Positions 7,543 through 15,894 are shown, numbered from the stretch's first letter. The stretch is 41,624 nucleotides of DNA from Lachnospiraceae bacterium MD308 (GCA_010206225.2 VIQU02000032.1:3833-45456), one strand, 5' to 3'. Numbers and translations are program-made. Notes: generated from the sequence alone by a model not told the origin.

Positions 7543-9123
7543 ATGTCTTCTTACATGGCATTATACCGAAAGTTTCGGCCGGATGGCTTTGAAGATGTAA
7601 AAGGGCAGGATGCAATCGTAAAAACTTTAAAAAATCAGCTTGCGGTCGGCAGGATCGGTCATGCTTACCTGTTCTGCGGAACCCGCGGTACAGGTAAGAC
7701 GAGCGTTGCGAAGATATTTGCCAGAGCGGTAAATTGCGAGCATCCTGCAGACGGAAGCCCCTGCAACGAATGTGCCATGTGCCGTGCGATTGCCGCAGGA
7801 ACTTCCCTGAATGTAATAGAGATTGATGCAGCGTCCAATAATGGTGTGGATAATATTCGGGAGATACGGGAAGAGGTTGCGTACAGGCCGACAGAAGGAA
7901 GATATAAGGTCTATATCATTGATGAAGTGCATATGCTTTCTATTGGAGCTTTTAATGCGCTTTTAAAGACATTGGAGGAGCCGCCGGAATATGTGATTTT
8001 TATATTGGCAACAACGGAGGCTCACAAAATCCCGATTACGATTTTGAGCCGCTGCCAGCGTTATGATTTCAAGCGGATCAGCATAGATACCATTTCCATG
8101 AGACTTTTGGAATTGGTTGGGAAGGAAGGGCTTGATGTCGAGGAAAAGGCGGTGCGTTATATTGCGAGGATGGCGGATGGTTCGATGCGCGACGCATTGA
8201 GCCTGCTTGATCAGTGCGCCTCATTTTATATCGGAGAGCGCCTTACCTATGAACATGTATTAGAAGTGTTGGGAGCTGTAGATACGCAGGTTTTCAGCAG
8301 GCTCTTAAGAGAGCTTCTTAATATGGATGCCCGGGCGGTCATAGAGACTGTTGAGGAGATCGTGATGCAGGGAAGAGAGTTGTCGCAGTTTGCCGCAGAT
8401 TTTACATGGTATTTGAGGAATCTTCTCTTAGTCGTAAGTTCGGAGGGGATGGAGGATGTGCTTGATATGTCTGCGGAAAATCTTGCAAGGCTTAGAGAAG
8501 AAGCGGCAATCATAGACAGTGATACTCTGATGCGTTATATCCGCATTTTTTCAGAAATTTCCGGGCAGCTTAAATATGCGGCGCAGAAAAGAGTGCTTCT
8601 TGAGGTGTCGCTGATCAAGCTGTGCAGGCCGCAGATGGAGGATACGCAGGATGCTTTATTCGATCGGATCCGCGCTATAGAAAAGCAGATGGAGCAGCTT
8701 GAGAAGAAGACTGTTCATGCACGTCAGGATGTGCGGGCAGCGTATGTGAATGCAGAGGAAGAGGGAAAGAAGACGGCAGAACCGCCTGCACTCCCCAAAG
8801 CGCTGAGTGAAGATGTAAAGCTGGTGGTACAGGATTTCCGGAGCATGGTACAGGATATATCCCCGTTGCTTAAGACTTACCTTAAAAAGGCAAGGCTGAG
8901 TGCAGGTGAAGGAAATTGCCTTCAGATTGTCCTGCCCGATGAGGTCAGCGAGAGTGTCGTAAAGACAAAGGAGCATATACAGGAGATAAAACAGCTTATT
9001 GCGGACAGGATCGGAAAAGAGATTGAGATAGATGTCCGGCATGTAGAGGAAGGACAAAGGTTTGAAGAAAGCTTTGTGGATATAGAGAATCTTATCAATA
9101 TGGAAATAACGGTGGAGGAATAG
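7543..9123 (+). CDS. dnaX: DNA polymerase III subunit gamma/tau
   Basis: This 526-residue clamp-loader ATPase builds the replicative DNA polymerase III clamp-loading complex. Walker A is GTRGTGKTS (~residues 46-54). The zinc-binding cysteines lie in [17 protein letters not shown]. Walker B is [10 protein letters not shown] (~124-133), a sensor 1-like ATTEAHKIP follows, and the SRC motif is in ILSRCQRY. The C-terminal third is less conserved and would bind polymerase subunits. GGAGAG sits 7-8 bp upstream of the ATG. It starts the classic dnaX-ebfC-recR order, with 13-bp and 27-bp gaps to the next genes. I saw no convincing frameshift slippery site that would produce a short gamma form. Confidence 0.97.
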   Translation: MSSYMALYRKFRPDGFEDVKGQDAIVKTLKNQLAVGRIGHAYLFCGTRGTGKTSVAKIFARAVNCEHPADGSPCNECAMCRAIAAGTSLNVIEIDAASNNGVDNIREIREEVAYRPTEGRYKVYIIDEVHMLSIGAFNALLKTLEEPPEYVIFILATTEAHKIPITILSRCQRYDFKRISIDTISMRLLELVGKEGLDVEEKAVRYIARMADGSMRDALSLLDQCASFYIGERLTYEHVLEVLGAVDTQVFSRLLRELLNMDARAVIETVEEIVMQGRELSQFAADFTWYLRNLLLVVSSEGMEDVLDMSAENLARLREEAAIIDSDTLMRYIRIFSEISGQLKYAAQKRVLLEVSLIKLCRPQMEDTQDALFDRIRAIEKQMEQLEKKTVHARQDVRAAYVNAEEEGKKTAEPPALPKALSEDVKLVVQDFRSMVQDISPLLKTYLKKARLSAGEGNCLQIVLPDEVSESVVKTKEHIQEIKQLIADRIGKEIEIDVRHVEEGQRFEESFVDIENLINMEITVEE

Positions 9124-9136
9124 GAGGATTTTAACG

Positions 9137-9493
9137 ATGGCAAAAAGAGGAGGATTCCCAAACGGAGGAGGTATGCCGGGAAACATGGCAAATCTTATGA
9201 AGCAGGCACAGAAGATGCAGCGCCAGATGGAAGAGCAGGCGAAGGAACTTGAATCGAAGGAATTTACAGCGACTGCAGGCGGCGGAGCGGTAGAGGCGAC
9301 CGTATCCGGGACAAAAAAGCTTTTAAAGGTAAAGCTTGATGAAGAGGTCGTAGATCCGGATGATATCGAGATGCTGGAGGATTTGATCGTTGCAGCAATT
9401 AATGAGGCGCTTGATCAGGTGGAGGAAGCGACGTCTTCTTCTATGTCAAAGCTGACCGGAGGCATGGGCGGAGGAATACCGGGCTTGTTCTAA
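9137..9493 (+). CDS. YbaB/EbfC family nucleoid-associated protein
   Basis: This 118-residue protein is of the YbaB/EbfC family (PF02575), small dimeric DNA-binding proteins found between dnaX and recR in most bacteria. The conserved body runs from the [18 protein letters not shown] helix (about residues 20-38) through the beta-rich [20 protein letters not shown] to [19 protein letters not shown]. Gly-rich tails at both ends ([20 protein letters not shown]) are usual for the family. AGGAGG at 9122-9127 gives a clear start. It is linked to chromosome compaction and, by context, to recombinational repair. Confidence 0.95.
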   Translation: MAKRGGFPNGGGMPGNMANLMKQAQKMQRQMEEQAKELESKEFTATAGGGAVEATVSGTKKLLKVKLDEEVVDPDDIEMLEDLIVAAINEALDQVEEATSSSMSKLTGGMGGGIPGLF

Positions 9494-9520
9494 AGAAGAA
9501 GCCGAATAAGGAGTTTATAT

Positions 9521-10117
9521 ATGGATTACTATAGTAACCAGATAAGCAGATTAATTGAAGAATTTTCATGCCTACCGGGCATAGGTGCAAAGTCAGCGGC
9601 AAGGCTGGCTTTTCATTTGATCCATATGCCGGAGGCGGATGTAAAGCGTCTTGCGGATACGATGGTGGAGGCGCGCCAGAAAGTACGTTACTGCAAAGTG
9701 TGCTGCACGCTCACAGACAGCGGGCTCTGTCCCATCTGCAGCAGTGCACAGCGCGATCACAAGACTATTATGGTAGTAGAGAATACAAGAGATCTGGCGG
9801 CGTATGAAAAGACAGGCAAATATAACGGCGTCTACCATGTCCTTCACGGGGCAATTTCTCCAATGATAGGAATCGGACCAGAGGATATTAAGCTGAAGGA
9901 GCTGATATCAAGACTTGCAGATGACGTAGAGGAGGTAATTATCGCGACAAACTCAAGCCTTGAGGGAGAGACCACCGCTATGTATATCAGTAAGCTGATC
10001 AAACCCATCGGTGTGAAGGTAACAAGAATTGCCAGTGGAGTTCCGGTGGGCGGAGATCTGGAGTATATCGATGAGGTTACGCTTCTCCGGGCATTGGACG
10101 GGAGGACGGAGCTGTAA
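9521..10117 (+). CDS. recR: Recombination protein RecR
   Basis: This 198-residue protein is full length for RecR, the ring-forming partner of RecO/RecF that loads RecA at gaps. It shows the helix-hairpin-helix LPGIGAKSAARLAFHLI (~residues 18-34), a C4 zinc finger CKVCCTLTDSGLCPIC (~57-72), and a Toprim domain from about 80 (IMVVENTRDLAAYEKTG, then NSSLEGETTAMYISKL) with its conserved acidic residues. AAGGAG lies upstream of the ATG. It follows ebfC by 27 bp, as in most Bacillota. Confidence 0.97.
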   Translation: MDYYSNQISRLIEEFSCLPGIGAKSAARLAFHLIHMPEADVKRLADTMVEARQKVRYCKVCCTLTDSGLCPICSSAQRDHKTIMVVENTRDLAAYEKTGKYNGVYHVLHGAISPMIGIGPEDIKLKELISRLADDVEEVIIATNSSLEGETTAMYISKLIKPIGVKVTRIASGVPVGGDLEYIDEVTLLRALDGRTEL

Positions 10118-10186
10118 GCGCAAAGATCATGCCGGGGAACGGGGTGATCAAGGCAGGAGCCGCAGAAAAAGGACAGGTGCGTAGGT

Positions 10187-11281
10187 ATGGGCAGGAGGAA
10201 GGTTACGTCTACAGACATCGCGAAGGCGGCGGGTGTGTCGCAGTCTACGGTGTCTATGGTGTTAAATAAGAAATATAATGTATCATTTTCAAAAGAGACG
10301 GTGGATAAGGTAGAGCAGGCGGCGGCAGAGCTTGGCTATGTTTTGCAGAAGCGAAAAGGACAAAAGGGCGTCAAGAAGGAAAAGCTGTTAGTCGTATTCT
10401 GTCCGAACCTTACGAATCCATACTATGTCATGCTGCTGCAGGGAATTGAGCTTCGGGCGAAGGAACAGGGCTTTGGTCTGTTTGTGTGCAACACTCAGCG
10501 CGACCTTAAGATGGAAGAGCGGTATCTGAAGATGATGTGGCAGATACGTCCGCTTGGGATCATCTATACCTGCAATCCCAGCCATTGTTTCAGGGATAAT
10601 GTGGAGGAGCTTGCCGAGCATATTCCTGTAGTAATCGTGAATAACCAAAATGAGAAGCAGAATGTTGACGCGGTGGAGCTTGACAATTCAAAGCTGGGAC
10701 GTCTGATGGCAAGACATCTTCTGGAACTTGGCCACCGTCACGTGGCATATATTGCGCCGCCTCTGACCGTAAGACAGAAACAGCGTTCCAAGCGTGTGGA
10801 AGGGTTTTTGAAAGAATATGAGAAGGCAGGAATCAAGGACAATGTTGTGATTAAAGCGGCAAAGGAAGAGTTAGACTTGTACGTTGCGCATATTGATTCG
10901 GAGTATAAGATTGGCTATGAGCTTACAAAAGAGCTTCTCGGTGAAACAGACAATATCACTGCCATCGTAGGGTTAAACGATATGATCGCTTTCGGAATCA
11001 TGGATGCTCTTCACGAGGCAAAGCTTAAGGTTCCGGGAGATGTGTCGGTAATGGGCTGCGACAATACATTGTTCGCGCGGCTTCACAAGGTTTCACTGAC
11101 CACGATAGAGCATTTTGTCGTATTCAAGGGAAGGGACGCATGCGATATCATTATGAAAAAAATTGCTTCGGACACGGGAAAATATTCGGATATTGAACCA
11201 ATCAGTACCTATCACGTAGAGTATGAGCCGAAGCTGATCGTGAGGGGGACAACCTCATATGCGAAAAGTATAAAAAAATAA
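10187..11281 (+). CDS. LacI/GalR-family transcriptional regulator
   Basis: This 364-residue protein has a LacI helix-turn-helix at residues ~5-26 (TSTDIAKAAGVSQSTVSMVLN), a hinge helix up to ~60, and a periplasmic-binding-protein-like sensor domain (~65-345, e.g. LLVVFCPNLTNPYYVMLLQG and GLNDMIAFGIMDAL). Such proteins repress or activate sugar genes in response to a bound sugar or sugar phosphate. The ATG has only a weak upstream purine stretch. It begins 69 bp after recR, so it may share that transcript. It ends 276 bp before the transaldolase-transketolase operon, which it may control; this is inference from position. The effector cannot be read from sequence. Confidence 0.88.
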   Translation: MGRRKVTSTDIAKAAGVSQSTVSMVLNKKYNVSFSKETVDKVEQAAAELGYVLQKRKGQKGVKKEKLLVVFCPNLTNPYYVMLLQGIELRAKEQGFGLFVCNTQRDLKMEERYLKMMWQIRPLGIIYTCNPSHCFRDNVEELAEHIPVVIVNNQNEKQNVDAVELDNSKLGRLMARHLLELGHRHVAYIAPPLTVRQKQRSKRVEGFLKEYEKAGIKDNVVIKAAKEELDLYVAHIDSEYKIGYELTKELLGETDNITAIVGLNDMIAFGIMDALHEAKLKVPGDVSVMGCDNTLFARLHKVSLTTIEHFVVFKGRDACDIIMKKIASDTGKYSDIEPISTYHVEYEPKLIVRGTTSYAKSIKK

Positions 11282-11466
11282 AATTAACGTATTTAAGATA
11301 ATTATTAATAATATTTTTTGGCTATAAATCTATTTAACAATAAAACACAAGTAAAAATGCGAAGATTTCGTTGATGATCCGCCGAAATATATAAATTGTG
11401 ATAGAAAACGAAATTAATAAAAATGAAATATTAATCAAAAGAATTATTAATAAAAATAAGCACATA

Positions 11467-11496
11467 TTGACCAATACTTGCTATATGCGATATAAT
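11467..11496 (+). promoter_or_regulatory. Sigma-A promoter of the transaldolase-transketolase operon
   Basis: TTGACC (11467-11472) and a perfect TATAAT (11491-11496) are spaced 18 bp apart, 62 bp upstream of the transaldolase ATG, in very AT-rich DNA. An inverted repeat ATTTCG...CGAAAT (11365-11388) lies about 80 bp further upstream and could be a regulator site. Confidence 0.75.
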
Positions 11497-11521
11497 TTCA
11501 ACATAGAAACAAGTCGATGAC

Positions 11522-11537
11522 TGTGAGAAGACTCACA
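11522..11537 (+). promoter_or_regulatory. 5' UTR hairpin before transaldolase RBS
   Basis: TGTGAG and CTCACA form a perfect 6-bp stem with an AAGA loop, close to the expected transcript start and 7 bp before the RBS AAGGAGG. Hairpins at the 5' end often stabilise mRNA; that role is inferred here. Confidence 0.5.
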
Positions 11538-11557
11538 CCAAAAAAGGAGGAACTAAA

Positions 11558-12211
11558 ATGAAATTTTTTATCGACACAGCCAAGGTTGAGGACATCAAAA
11601 AGGCCAATGACATGGGAGTGATCTGTGGAGTTACTACGAATCCGTCACTGATTGCCAAAGAGGGCAGAGTATTTGAAGAGGTAATCGCTGAGATCGCTTC
11701 TATCGTAGACGGACCGATCAGTGGGGAAGTGAAGGCGACGACAGTTGATGCAGAGGGCATGATCGCAGAGGGGCGTGAAATCGCAAAGATTCATCCGAAT
11801 ATGGTAGTTAAGATTCCAATGACTGTAGAAGGCTTAAAGGCTTGTAAGGCGTTGACAGCAGAAGGGATCAAGACGAATGTCACATTGATTTTTACGGCAA
11901 ATCAGGCGCTTCTTGCAGCGAGAGCAGGGGCTACCTATGTATCACCATTCCTTGGTCGTCTGGACGATATTTCTGTAAGGGGAACAGATTTGATCGCTGA
12001 GATTGCTGAGATTTTCAAAGTGGCTGGAATCAAGACAGAGATCATCGCGGCCAGCGTACGTCATACGATGCATGTAACTGACTGCGCGCTTGCAGGAGCT
12101 GATATTGCAACGGTACCATACGCAGTGATCGAGCAGATGACAAAGCATCCTCTGACAGATGCAGGTATCGCAAAATTTCAGGCTGACTATAAAAAAGTAT
12201 TTGGTGAGTAA
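11558..12211 (+). CDS. Transaldolase, TalC/FSA-like small type
   Basis: This 217-residue single-domain TIM-barrel aldolase belongs to the small transaldolase / fructose-6-phosphate aldolase family. K85 in VVKIPMT is the Schiff-base lysine, and D6 in FFIDTA is the conserved active-site Asp. Two residues separate the subfamilies: fructose-6-phosphate aldolase has Gln near position 59 and Tyr131, while transaldolases have Glu and Phe. Here E57 (SGEV) and F131 (SPFLGRLDD) point to true transaldolase, which moves a three-carbon unit between sugar phosphates in the pentose phosphate pathway. The 36-bp link to the transketolase pair supports this. AAGGAGG at 11544-11550 sets the start. Confidence 0.9.
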   Translation: MKFFIDTAKVEDIKKANDMGVICGVTTNPSLIAKEGRVFEEVIAEIASIVDGPISGEVKATTVDAEGMIAEGREIAKIHPNMVVKIPMTVEGLKACKALTAEGIKTNVTLIFTANQALLAARAGATYVSPFLGRLDDISVRGTDLIAEIAEIFKVAGIKTEIIAASVRHTMHVTDCALAGADIATVPYAVIEQMTKHPLTDAGIAKFQADYKKVFGE

Positions 12212-12246
12212 AATTTGTTGTACAAATAAATTTCAGGAGGAACATC

Positions 12247-13083
12247 ATGAACAAATCAGAGTTAATGAAAACTGCGAATGAAATTCGCAAAGGCATTGTG
12301 ACGGCCGTACACAGTGCTAAGTCCGGACATCCGGGCGGCTCTCTTTCAGCAGCAGATATTTACACGTATCTGTTTTTTGAAGAGATGAATATCGATCCGA
12401 AGGATCCAAAGAAGGCTGACCGTGACCGCTTTGTATTGTCAAAGGGACATACTGCTCCGGGTTACTATTCCACGCTTGCAAACAGAGGATTTTTCCCGGT
12501 AGAGGATCTTACCACACTCCGTAAGGTCGGTTCTTACCTTCAGGGACATCCGGATATGAAGCATATTCCGGGTGTTGATATGTCCAGCGGTTCTTTAGGA
12601 CAGGGAATCTCAGCGGCAGTTGGTATGGCTATATCCGCAAAGCTTTCAGGAGAGGATTACCGTGTATATACACTGCTGGGAGACGGAGAGATTCAGGAAG
12701 GACAGGTGTGGGAGGCGTCCATGCTTGCGGCTCACAGAAAGCTCGACAACCTTGTAGTGATCGTAGATAACAATAATCTTCAGATTGACGGGGCAATTAC
12801 TGACGTCAACTCCCCATATCCGATCGACAAGAAATTTGAGGCATTTAATTTCCATGTGATCAATATTGACGGACATGATTTTGATGCGATTGCCGCAGCA
12901 TTCAAAGAGGCAAGAGAGACGAAGGGACAGCCGACAGCGATTATTGCTAAGACAGTAAAGGGCAAGGATGTATCCTTTATGGAGAATCAGGCGTCATGGC
13001 ACGGAGCAGCTCCAAATGATGAGCAGTATGCTACCGCAATGGCAGATTTAGAGAAAGTAGGTGAAGCATTATGTCAGAAGTAA
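12247..13083 (+). CDS. Transketolase N-terminal subunit
   Basis: This 278-residue protein is the thiamine diphosphate-binding half of a split transketolase, which exchanges two-carbon units in the non-oxidative pentose phosphate pathway. It shows SAKSGHPGGSLSAADIYTYL (~residues 18-38), KGHTAPGYY, GSLGQGISAAVGMA (~116-129) and the ThDP/Mg motif GDGEIQEGQVWEA...NN (~147-180). Its C terminus overlaps the next gene by 13 bp, which suggests translational coupling of the two subunits in equal amounts. AGGAGG sits 6-7 bp before the ATG. Split transketolases of this type are common in Bacillota and archaea. Confidence 0.96.
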   Translation: MNKSELMKTANEIRKGIVTAVHSAKSGHPGGSLSAADIYTYLFFEEMNIDPKDPKKADRDRFVLSKGHTAPGYYSTLANRGFFPVEDLTTLRKVGSYLQGHPDMKHIPGVDMSSGSLGQGISAAVGMAISAKLSGEDYRVYTLLGDGEIQEGQVWEASMLAAHRKLDNLVVIVDNNNLQIDGAITDVNSPYPIDKKFEAFNFHVINIDGHDFDAIAAAFKEARETKGQPTAIIAKTVKGKDVSFMENQASWHGAAPNDEQYATAMADLEKVGEALCQK

Positions 13084-14012
13084 AGAAAATCGCAACAAGA
13101 GAAAGCTACGGTAATGCTTTAGTAGAATTGGGAAAAAAATATGACGATGTAGTTGTACTGGACGCAGATCTTGCGGCAGCGACAAAGACCGGAACCTTCA
13201 AAAAGGCATTCCCGGAGCGCCATATTGACTGCGGTATCGCGGAGTGTAACATGATGGGTGTTGCGGCAGGAATCGCAACGACAGGAAAGGTTCCATTCGC
13301 AAGCTCATTCGCGATGTTTGCGGCGGGACGTGCTTTTGAGCAGATCCGTAACTCCATCGGATATCCGAAATTGAATGTGAAGATCGGCGCGACCCACGCA
13401 AGTATATCCGTAGGCGAGGATGGCGCAACCCATCAGTGTAACGAAGATATTGCGCTGATGAGGACGATTCCCGGTATGGTAGTTATCAATCCGGCTGATG
13501 ATATCGAGGCAAAGGCGGCTGTGCAGGCAGCTTATGAGCATGTAGGTCCGGTATACCTTAGATTCGGCAGGGCAGCAGTTCCGGTGATCAATGGCAATCC
13601 GGAGTACAAGTTTGAGCTTGGCAAGGCAGTAACTCTGAAAGAAGGAACGGATGTAACAATCATTGCATCAGGACTTCCGGTTTCTGAGTCTCTGGCGGCA
13701 GCAGAGAAGCTTGCGGCAGATGGAATCAGCGCAGCAGTCATCAATATGCATACGATCAAGCCGTTAGACGAGGCTGCAGTTATTGAAGCGGCAGCAAAGA
13801 CCGGAAGGATTGTAACAGTAGAAGAGCATTCCGTGATCGGCGGACTTGGAAGCGCAGTATGCGACGTTGTGGCACAGAAAGCGCCTGCAAAGGTTCTCAA
13901 GATCGGTGTGAACGATGTGTTTGGCGAGTCTGGTCCGGCGGCGGCACTGATTAAAAAGTATGGATTAGATGCAGATAGTATCTATGGGAAAGTAAAAGAG
14001 TTTGTGAAATAA
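13071..14012 (+). CDS. Transketolase C-terminal subunit
   Basis: This 313-residue protein carries the pyrimidine-binding and C-terminal domains of split transketolase. The conserved pattern includes VLDADLAAATKT, the FPERHIDCGIAECNMMGVAAG segment (catalytic Glu, ~residues 44-64), the GATHQCNEDIALMRTIPGM stretch (~117-135) and VEEHSVIGGLGSAV (~251-264). The ATG lies within the last codons of the N-terminal subunit. It is the last gene of the transaldolase-transketolase operon. No convincing terminator with a T-run is seen after it, although CCGGG / CCCGG repeats occur at 14034-14053. Confidence 0.96.
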   Translation: MSEVKKIATRESYGNALVELGKKYDDVVVLDADLAAATKTGTFKKAFPERHIDCGIAECNMMGVAAGIATTGKVPFASSFAMFAAGRAFEQIRNSIGYPKLNVKIGATHASISVGEDGATHQCNEDIALMRTIPGMVVINPADDIEAKAAVQAAYEHVGPVYLRFGRAAVPVINGNPEYKFELGKAVTLKEGTDVTIIASGLPVSESLAAAEKLAADGISAAVINMHTIKPLDEAAVIEAAAKTGRIVTVEEHSVIGGLGSAVCDVVAQKAPAKVLKIGVNDVFGESGPAAALIKKYGLDADSIYGKVKEFVK

Positions 14013-14168
14013 GATATTGAAAAATGGGACGCCCCCGGGAGATTGGTGTACCCGGAGCAGAGGTCAGGCTTTGGCCTTGAAGCGGAGGATACAAAATCTT
14101 TCAGGGGCTGTGTGTTTGCAGGTATTAGCAAATCAATGCTCCCGACTATCACCGTATTGATTCCCTGT
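14013..14168. other. Junction with possible histidine kinase stub
   Basis: On the minus strand an ATG (14177-14179) overlaps the stop codon of the LytTR regulator in the manner of a coupled downstream gene. It opens a 65-codon frame ending at 13982 that resembles nothing I know and runs into the transketolase gene. LytTR regulators are usually followed by a kinase, so this may be the stub left by a deletion. The call is weak. Confidence 0.25.
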
Positions 14169-14876
14169 TCAATTCCCATATACGGACTTTCTCCTTATAA
14201 AATCAAAAAATTTCGTGCGGAAATCTTTCCTCTTCAATCTGCTGATTTTAATTTTTTCCCGATTGATCAGATAAATCTTTTCCTCTTCGATCTTATCTAT
14301 GTAATTCATATTTACAATATAACTTCTGTGAGGCATATAAAAATCCAACGGATCCAACTGCTGCTTCATCTCTGTAATTGTATATTTTACCCTGTAAAAC
14401 CCTTCTGAAGTACGAATGCCGGAATACTTATCACCTGCTTCCACATAGATGATTTCCTCTTCGTGTATCACTTTCTCTTCCCCATCACACCAGCCTATAT
14501 ACCGGCGGGACTTGCCCAGCAAGAGAACTGCCTCATCTAATGCTTCGAAAAGCGCCTGATCCTGAATGGGTTTTGACAAAAAACGAAATGCCCTGACCTT
14601 GTATCCGTTTGCGATTTCTTCCGTGTGGGACGTCAAAATGATATTAATGCTTTTGTGATTTTTCCTGTAAGCGTTGATTATGTCCATCCCGTTTTCCTTT
14701 CCGAGATCAATATCCATGAACACGATGTCAAAATGTTCTTCACACTTCGTAAAAGCCGCGCCGGAAAGAAATAATTTAATTTCCGCATCTATATCTTTTC
14801 GTCTCGCATAATCTAAAATTTTATTTCTGATGATTTGCAGAAATATTTTCTCGTCCTCACAAACAGCTATTATCAT
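14169..14876 (-). CDS. LytTR-family response regulator (orphan)
   Basis: This 235-residue regulator has a receiver domain at ~1-120, with acidic pair E8-D9, phospho-acceptor Asp in FDIVFMDIDLG (~55) and Lys in FLSKPI (~101). A LytTR DNA-binding domain (PF04397) follows at ~140-230 (IYVEAGDKYSGIRTSEGFY, FYMPHRSYIVNMNYIDKI). Such AgrA-like proteins usually act with a membrane histidine kinase in peptide quorum sensing or cell-envelope control. No kinase is present on either side. It is transcribed toward the transketolase operon and ends 157 bp from it. The 14-16 kb region around it looks like an accessory patch. Confidence 0.88.
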   Translation of the reverse strand: MIIAVCEDEKIFLQIIRNKILDYARRKDIDAEIKLFLSGAAFTKCEEHFDIVFMDIDLGKENGMDIINAYRKNHKSINIILTSHTEEIANGYKVRAFRFLSKPIQDQALFEALDEAVLLLGKSRRYIGWCDGEEKVIHEEEIIYVEAGDKYSGIRTSEGFYRVKYTITEMKQQLDPLDFYMPHRSYIVNMNYIDKIEEEKIYLINREKIKISRLKRKDFRTKFFDFIRRKSVYGN

Positions 14877-14968
14877 AATTTTTTAAATGTCTCCTGCTTC
14901 GGACTATCTATTTTCCGACGACAGCCCTTTTGTTTTTTTGCCTGTTGCTATCCAGTCAAGCCTGTATT

Positions 14969-15001
14969 GTTTTAATCCACACTCCCTGCGAGGGGAGTGA
15001 C
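14969..15001 (-). CRISPR. Solitary type I-C-like CRISPR repeat
   Basis: Read on the minus strand, these 33 bases start GTCACTCCCC, continue TCGCAGGGAG and end TGTGGATTAAAAC. This is the form of type I-C repeats (GTCGC..., a short GC palindrome, then GTGGATTGAAAT): the CACTCCC / GGGAGTG stem of 7 bp is intact and the 3' tail is conserved. No second copy occurs within the expected repeat-spacer distance on either side, and there are no cas genes in the window. It is an orphan single repeat, not an array. Confidence 0.6.
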
Positions 15002-15007
15002 ACCAAA

Positions 15008-15035
15008 ATTATACAATATTTTTTATATAACTCAA
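15008..15035 (-). promoter_or_regulatory. Promoter-like leader next to the CRISPR repeat
   Basis: On the minus strand TTGAGT (15030-15035) and a perfect TATAAT (15008-15013), 16 bp apart, point directly into the repeat, whose first base is 15001. The surrounding 60 bp are AT-rich, as CRISPR leaders are. A start about 7 bp past the -10 would fall at the first base of the repeat, which is closer than usual for a leader. Confidence 0.4.
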
Positions 15036-15216
15036 CATGTTTTGAGCATTTTTTTAATAAAAAGAAAGTCAAGATCAAAGTGACCATGAATAAAGGTTAT
15101 AAGCTGCACGATGATGGGGGCTATCTGGACCTGCGTGGGGTACACAGTGCCACTGTGTTTCGTTCTCTTCAAGACCGGGAGCCTCTCGAAATCCATAGAG
15201 CTCATTAAAATACTGT

Positions 15217-15259
15217 TGTAAAATATGCTGTTGAATTTTACATCAAATCAGGGTATACT
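15217..15259 (+). promoter_or_regulatory. Promoter and likely autoregulatory operator of toxin-antitoxin pair
   Basis: TTGAAT (15231-15236) and TATACT (15254-15259) are 17 bp apart. An 8-bp perfect inverted repeat, TGTAAAAT (15217-15224) / ATTTTACA (15235-15242), straddles the -35 box. This is where a Phd/YefM antitoxin would be expected to bind and repress its own operon. Confidence 0.6.
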
Positions 15260-15284
15260 AAGGGCAGGAAAGGAGAATGTGATT

Positions 15285-15545
15285 ATGCCGAATATCAAAC
15301 CAATCTCTGATTTGAGGAATTACAGTGATGTGCTCCGTGACGTATCTGTGGGCGCACCGGTCTTTCTTACCAAAAACGGACGCGGGCGCTATGCAATCAT
15401 CGACATGCAGGACTATGAGAAAACACGAGCCACTTTGAAGCTCATGGGCGAGCTTGCAAAAGGAAAAAAATCTGGAGAGGAAAAGGGATGGCTTTCGTCC
15501 TCGGATGTGAGAGCACATTTCCGGGCAAAGGCAAATGAAGAATAA
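15285..15545 (+). CDS. Phd/YefM-type antitoxin
   Basis: This 86-residue protein starts at the ATG with AGGAG 9 bp upstream; an in-frame ATG at 15225 overlaps the promoter and is rejected. The N-terminal part, with the pattern IKPISDLRNYSDVLRDV, GAPVFLTKNGRGRYAIIDMQDYE, is the classic Phd/YefM DNA-binding fold (PF02604). The C-terminal ~35 residues would wrap and neutralise the toxin. It overlaps the toxin gene by 11 bp. It should repress the operon through the inverted repeat at 15217-15242. The pair sits in a short accessory region and may be a relic of a mobile element. Confidence 0.9.
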   Translation: MPNIKPISDLRNYSDVLRDVSVGAPVFLTKNGRGRYAIIDMQDYEKTRATLKLMGELAKGKKSGEEKGWLSSSDVRAHFRAKANEE

Positions 15546-15873
15546 CATCCACTACTCACCAGAAGCCCAGAACGATCTGGACGAAATCTGGGAGTATATT
15601 ACCTTTGAATTATGTAATCCGCAAGCCGCTGAAAACACCGTAAACAAAATCATGGACACTGTTGACGAACTGGAAAATTTTTCAGAAATCGGCGCACCGC
15701 TGTCCTCTGTGACAGATATAGAAATCGGCTACCGATTTCTCACCAGTGGAAATTACGTGGTTTTCTACCGTGTGAATGGGCAGGATGTTTACATTGACCG
15801 TGTTCTCTACGGCAGACGGGATTATCTTCGGATTCTGTTTCCTGATCTGCCGCAGAATGACAACGAAGGATAA
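15535..15873 (+). CDS. RelE/ParE-family toxin
   Basis: This 112-residue ParE/RelE superfamily protein (PF05016) contains YSPEAQNDLDEIWEYI (~residues 7-22), a second helix with NPQAAENTVNKIMDTV, and the beta-strand core YRFLTSGNYVVFYRV...VYIDRVLYGRRDYLRILF. The RVLYGRRDY ending is typical of ParE-like toxins, which poison gyrase, whereas RelE relatives cleave mRNA. Sequence alone favours ParE. It is translationally coupled to the Phd-type antitoxin, in the usual antitoxin-first order. A terminator follows 22 bp after the stop. Confidence 0.9.
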   Translation: MKNNIHYSPEAQNDLDEIWEYITFELCNPQAAENTVNKIMDTVDELENFSEIGAPLSSVTDIEIGYRFLTSGNYVVFYRVNGQDVYIDRVLYGRRDYLRILFPDLPQNDNEG

Positions 15874-15894
15874 AACAAAATATAGTAACGATGG

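Larger units (their letters stand above)
14877..15284. other. Intergenic accessory stretch
   Basis: This ~400-bp gap holds the solitary CRISPR-type repeat at 14969-15001, its AT-rich flank at 15002-15060, and a moderately GC-rich segment (15080-15207). That segment reads on the + strand as an open tail (NKGYKLHDDGGYLDLRGVHS and onward, stopping at 15208) that I do not recognise and that has no RBS. The toxin-antitoxin promoter and operator follow at 15217-15259. The open tail could be a gene fragment; I do not call it a gene. Confidence 0.4.

Noticed and set aside
7543-9123. Programmed frameshift in dnaX producing a gamma form
   Set aside because: No convincing A AAA AAG-type slippery run with a downstream stem in the expected central region was seen by eye.
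14034-14053. Terminator after the transketolase operon
   Set aside because: The CCGGG / CCCGG repeat can pair but has no T-run, so it was not called as an intrinsic terminator.
14930-15208. 92-residue + strand ORF across the CRISPR-type repeat
   Set aside because: No RBS, and it starts in low-complexity DNA and crosses the repeat and its AT-rich flank. Its last 40 residues might be a gene fragment but match nothing I know.
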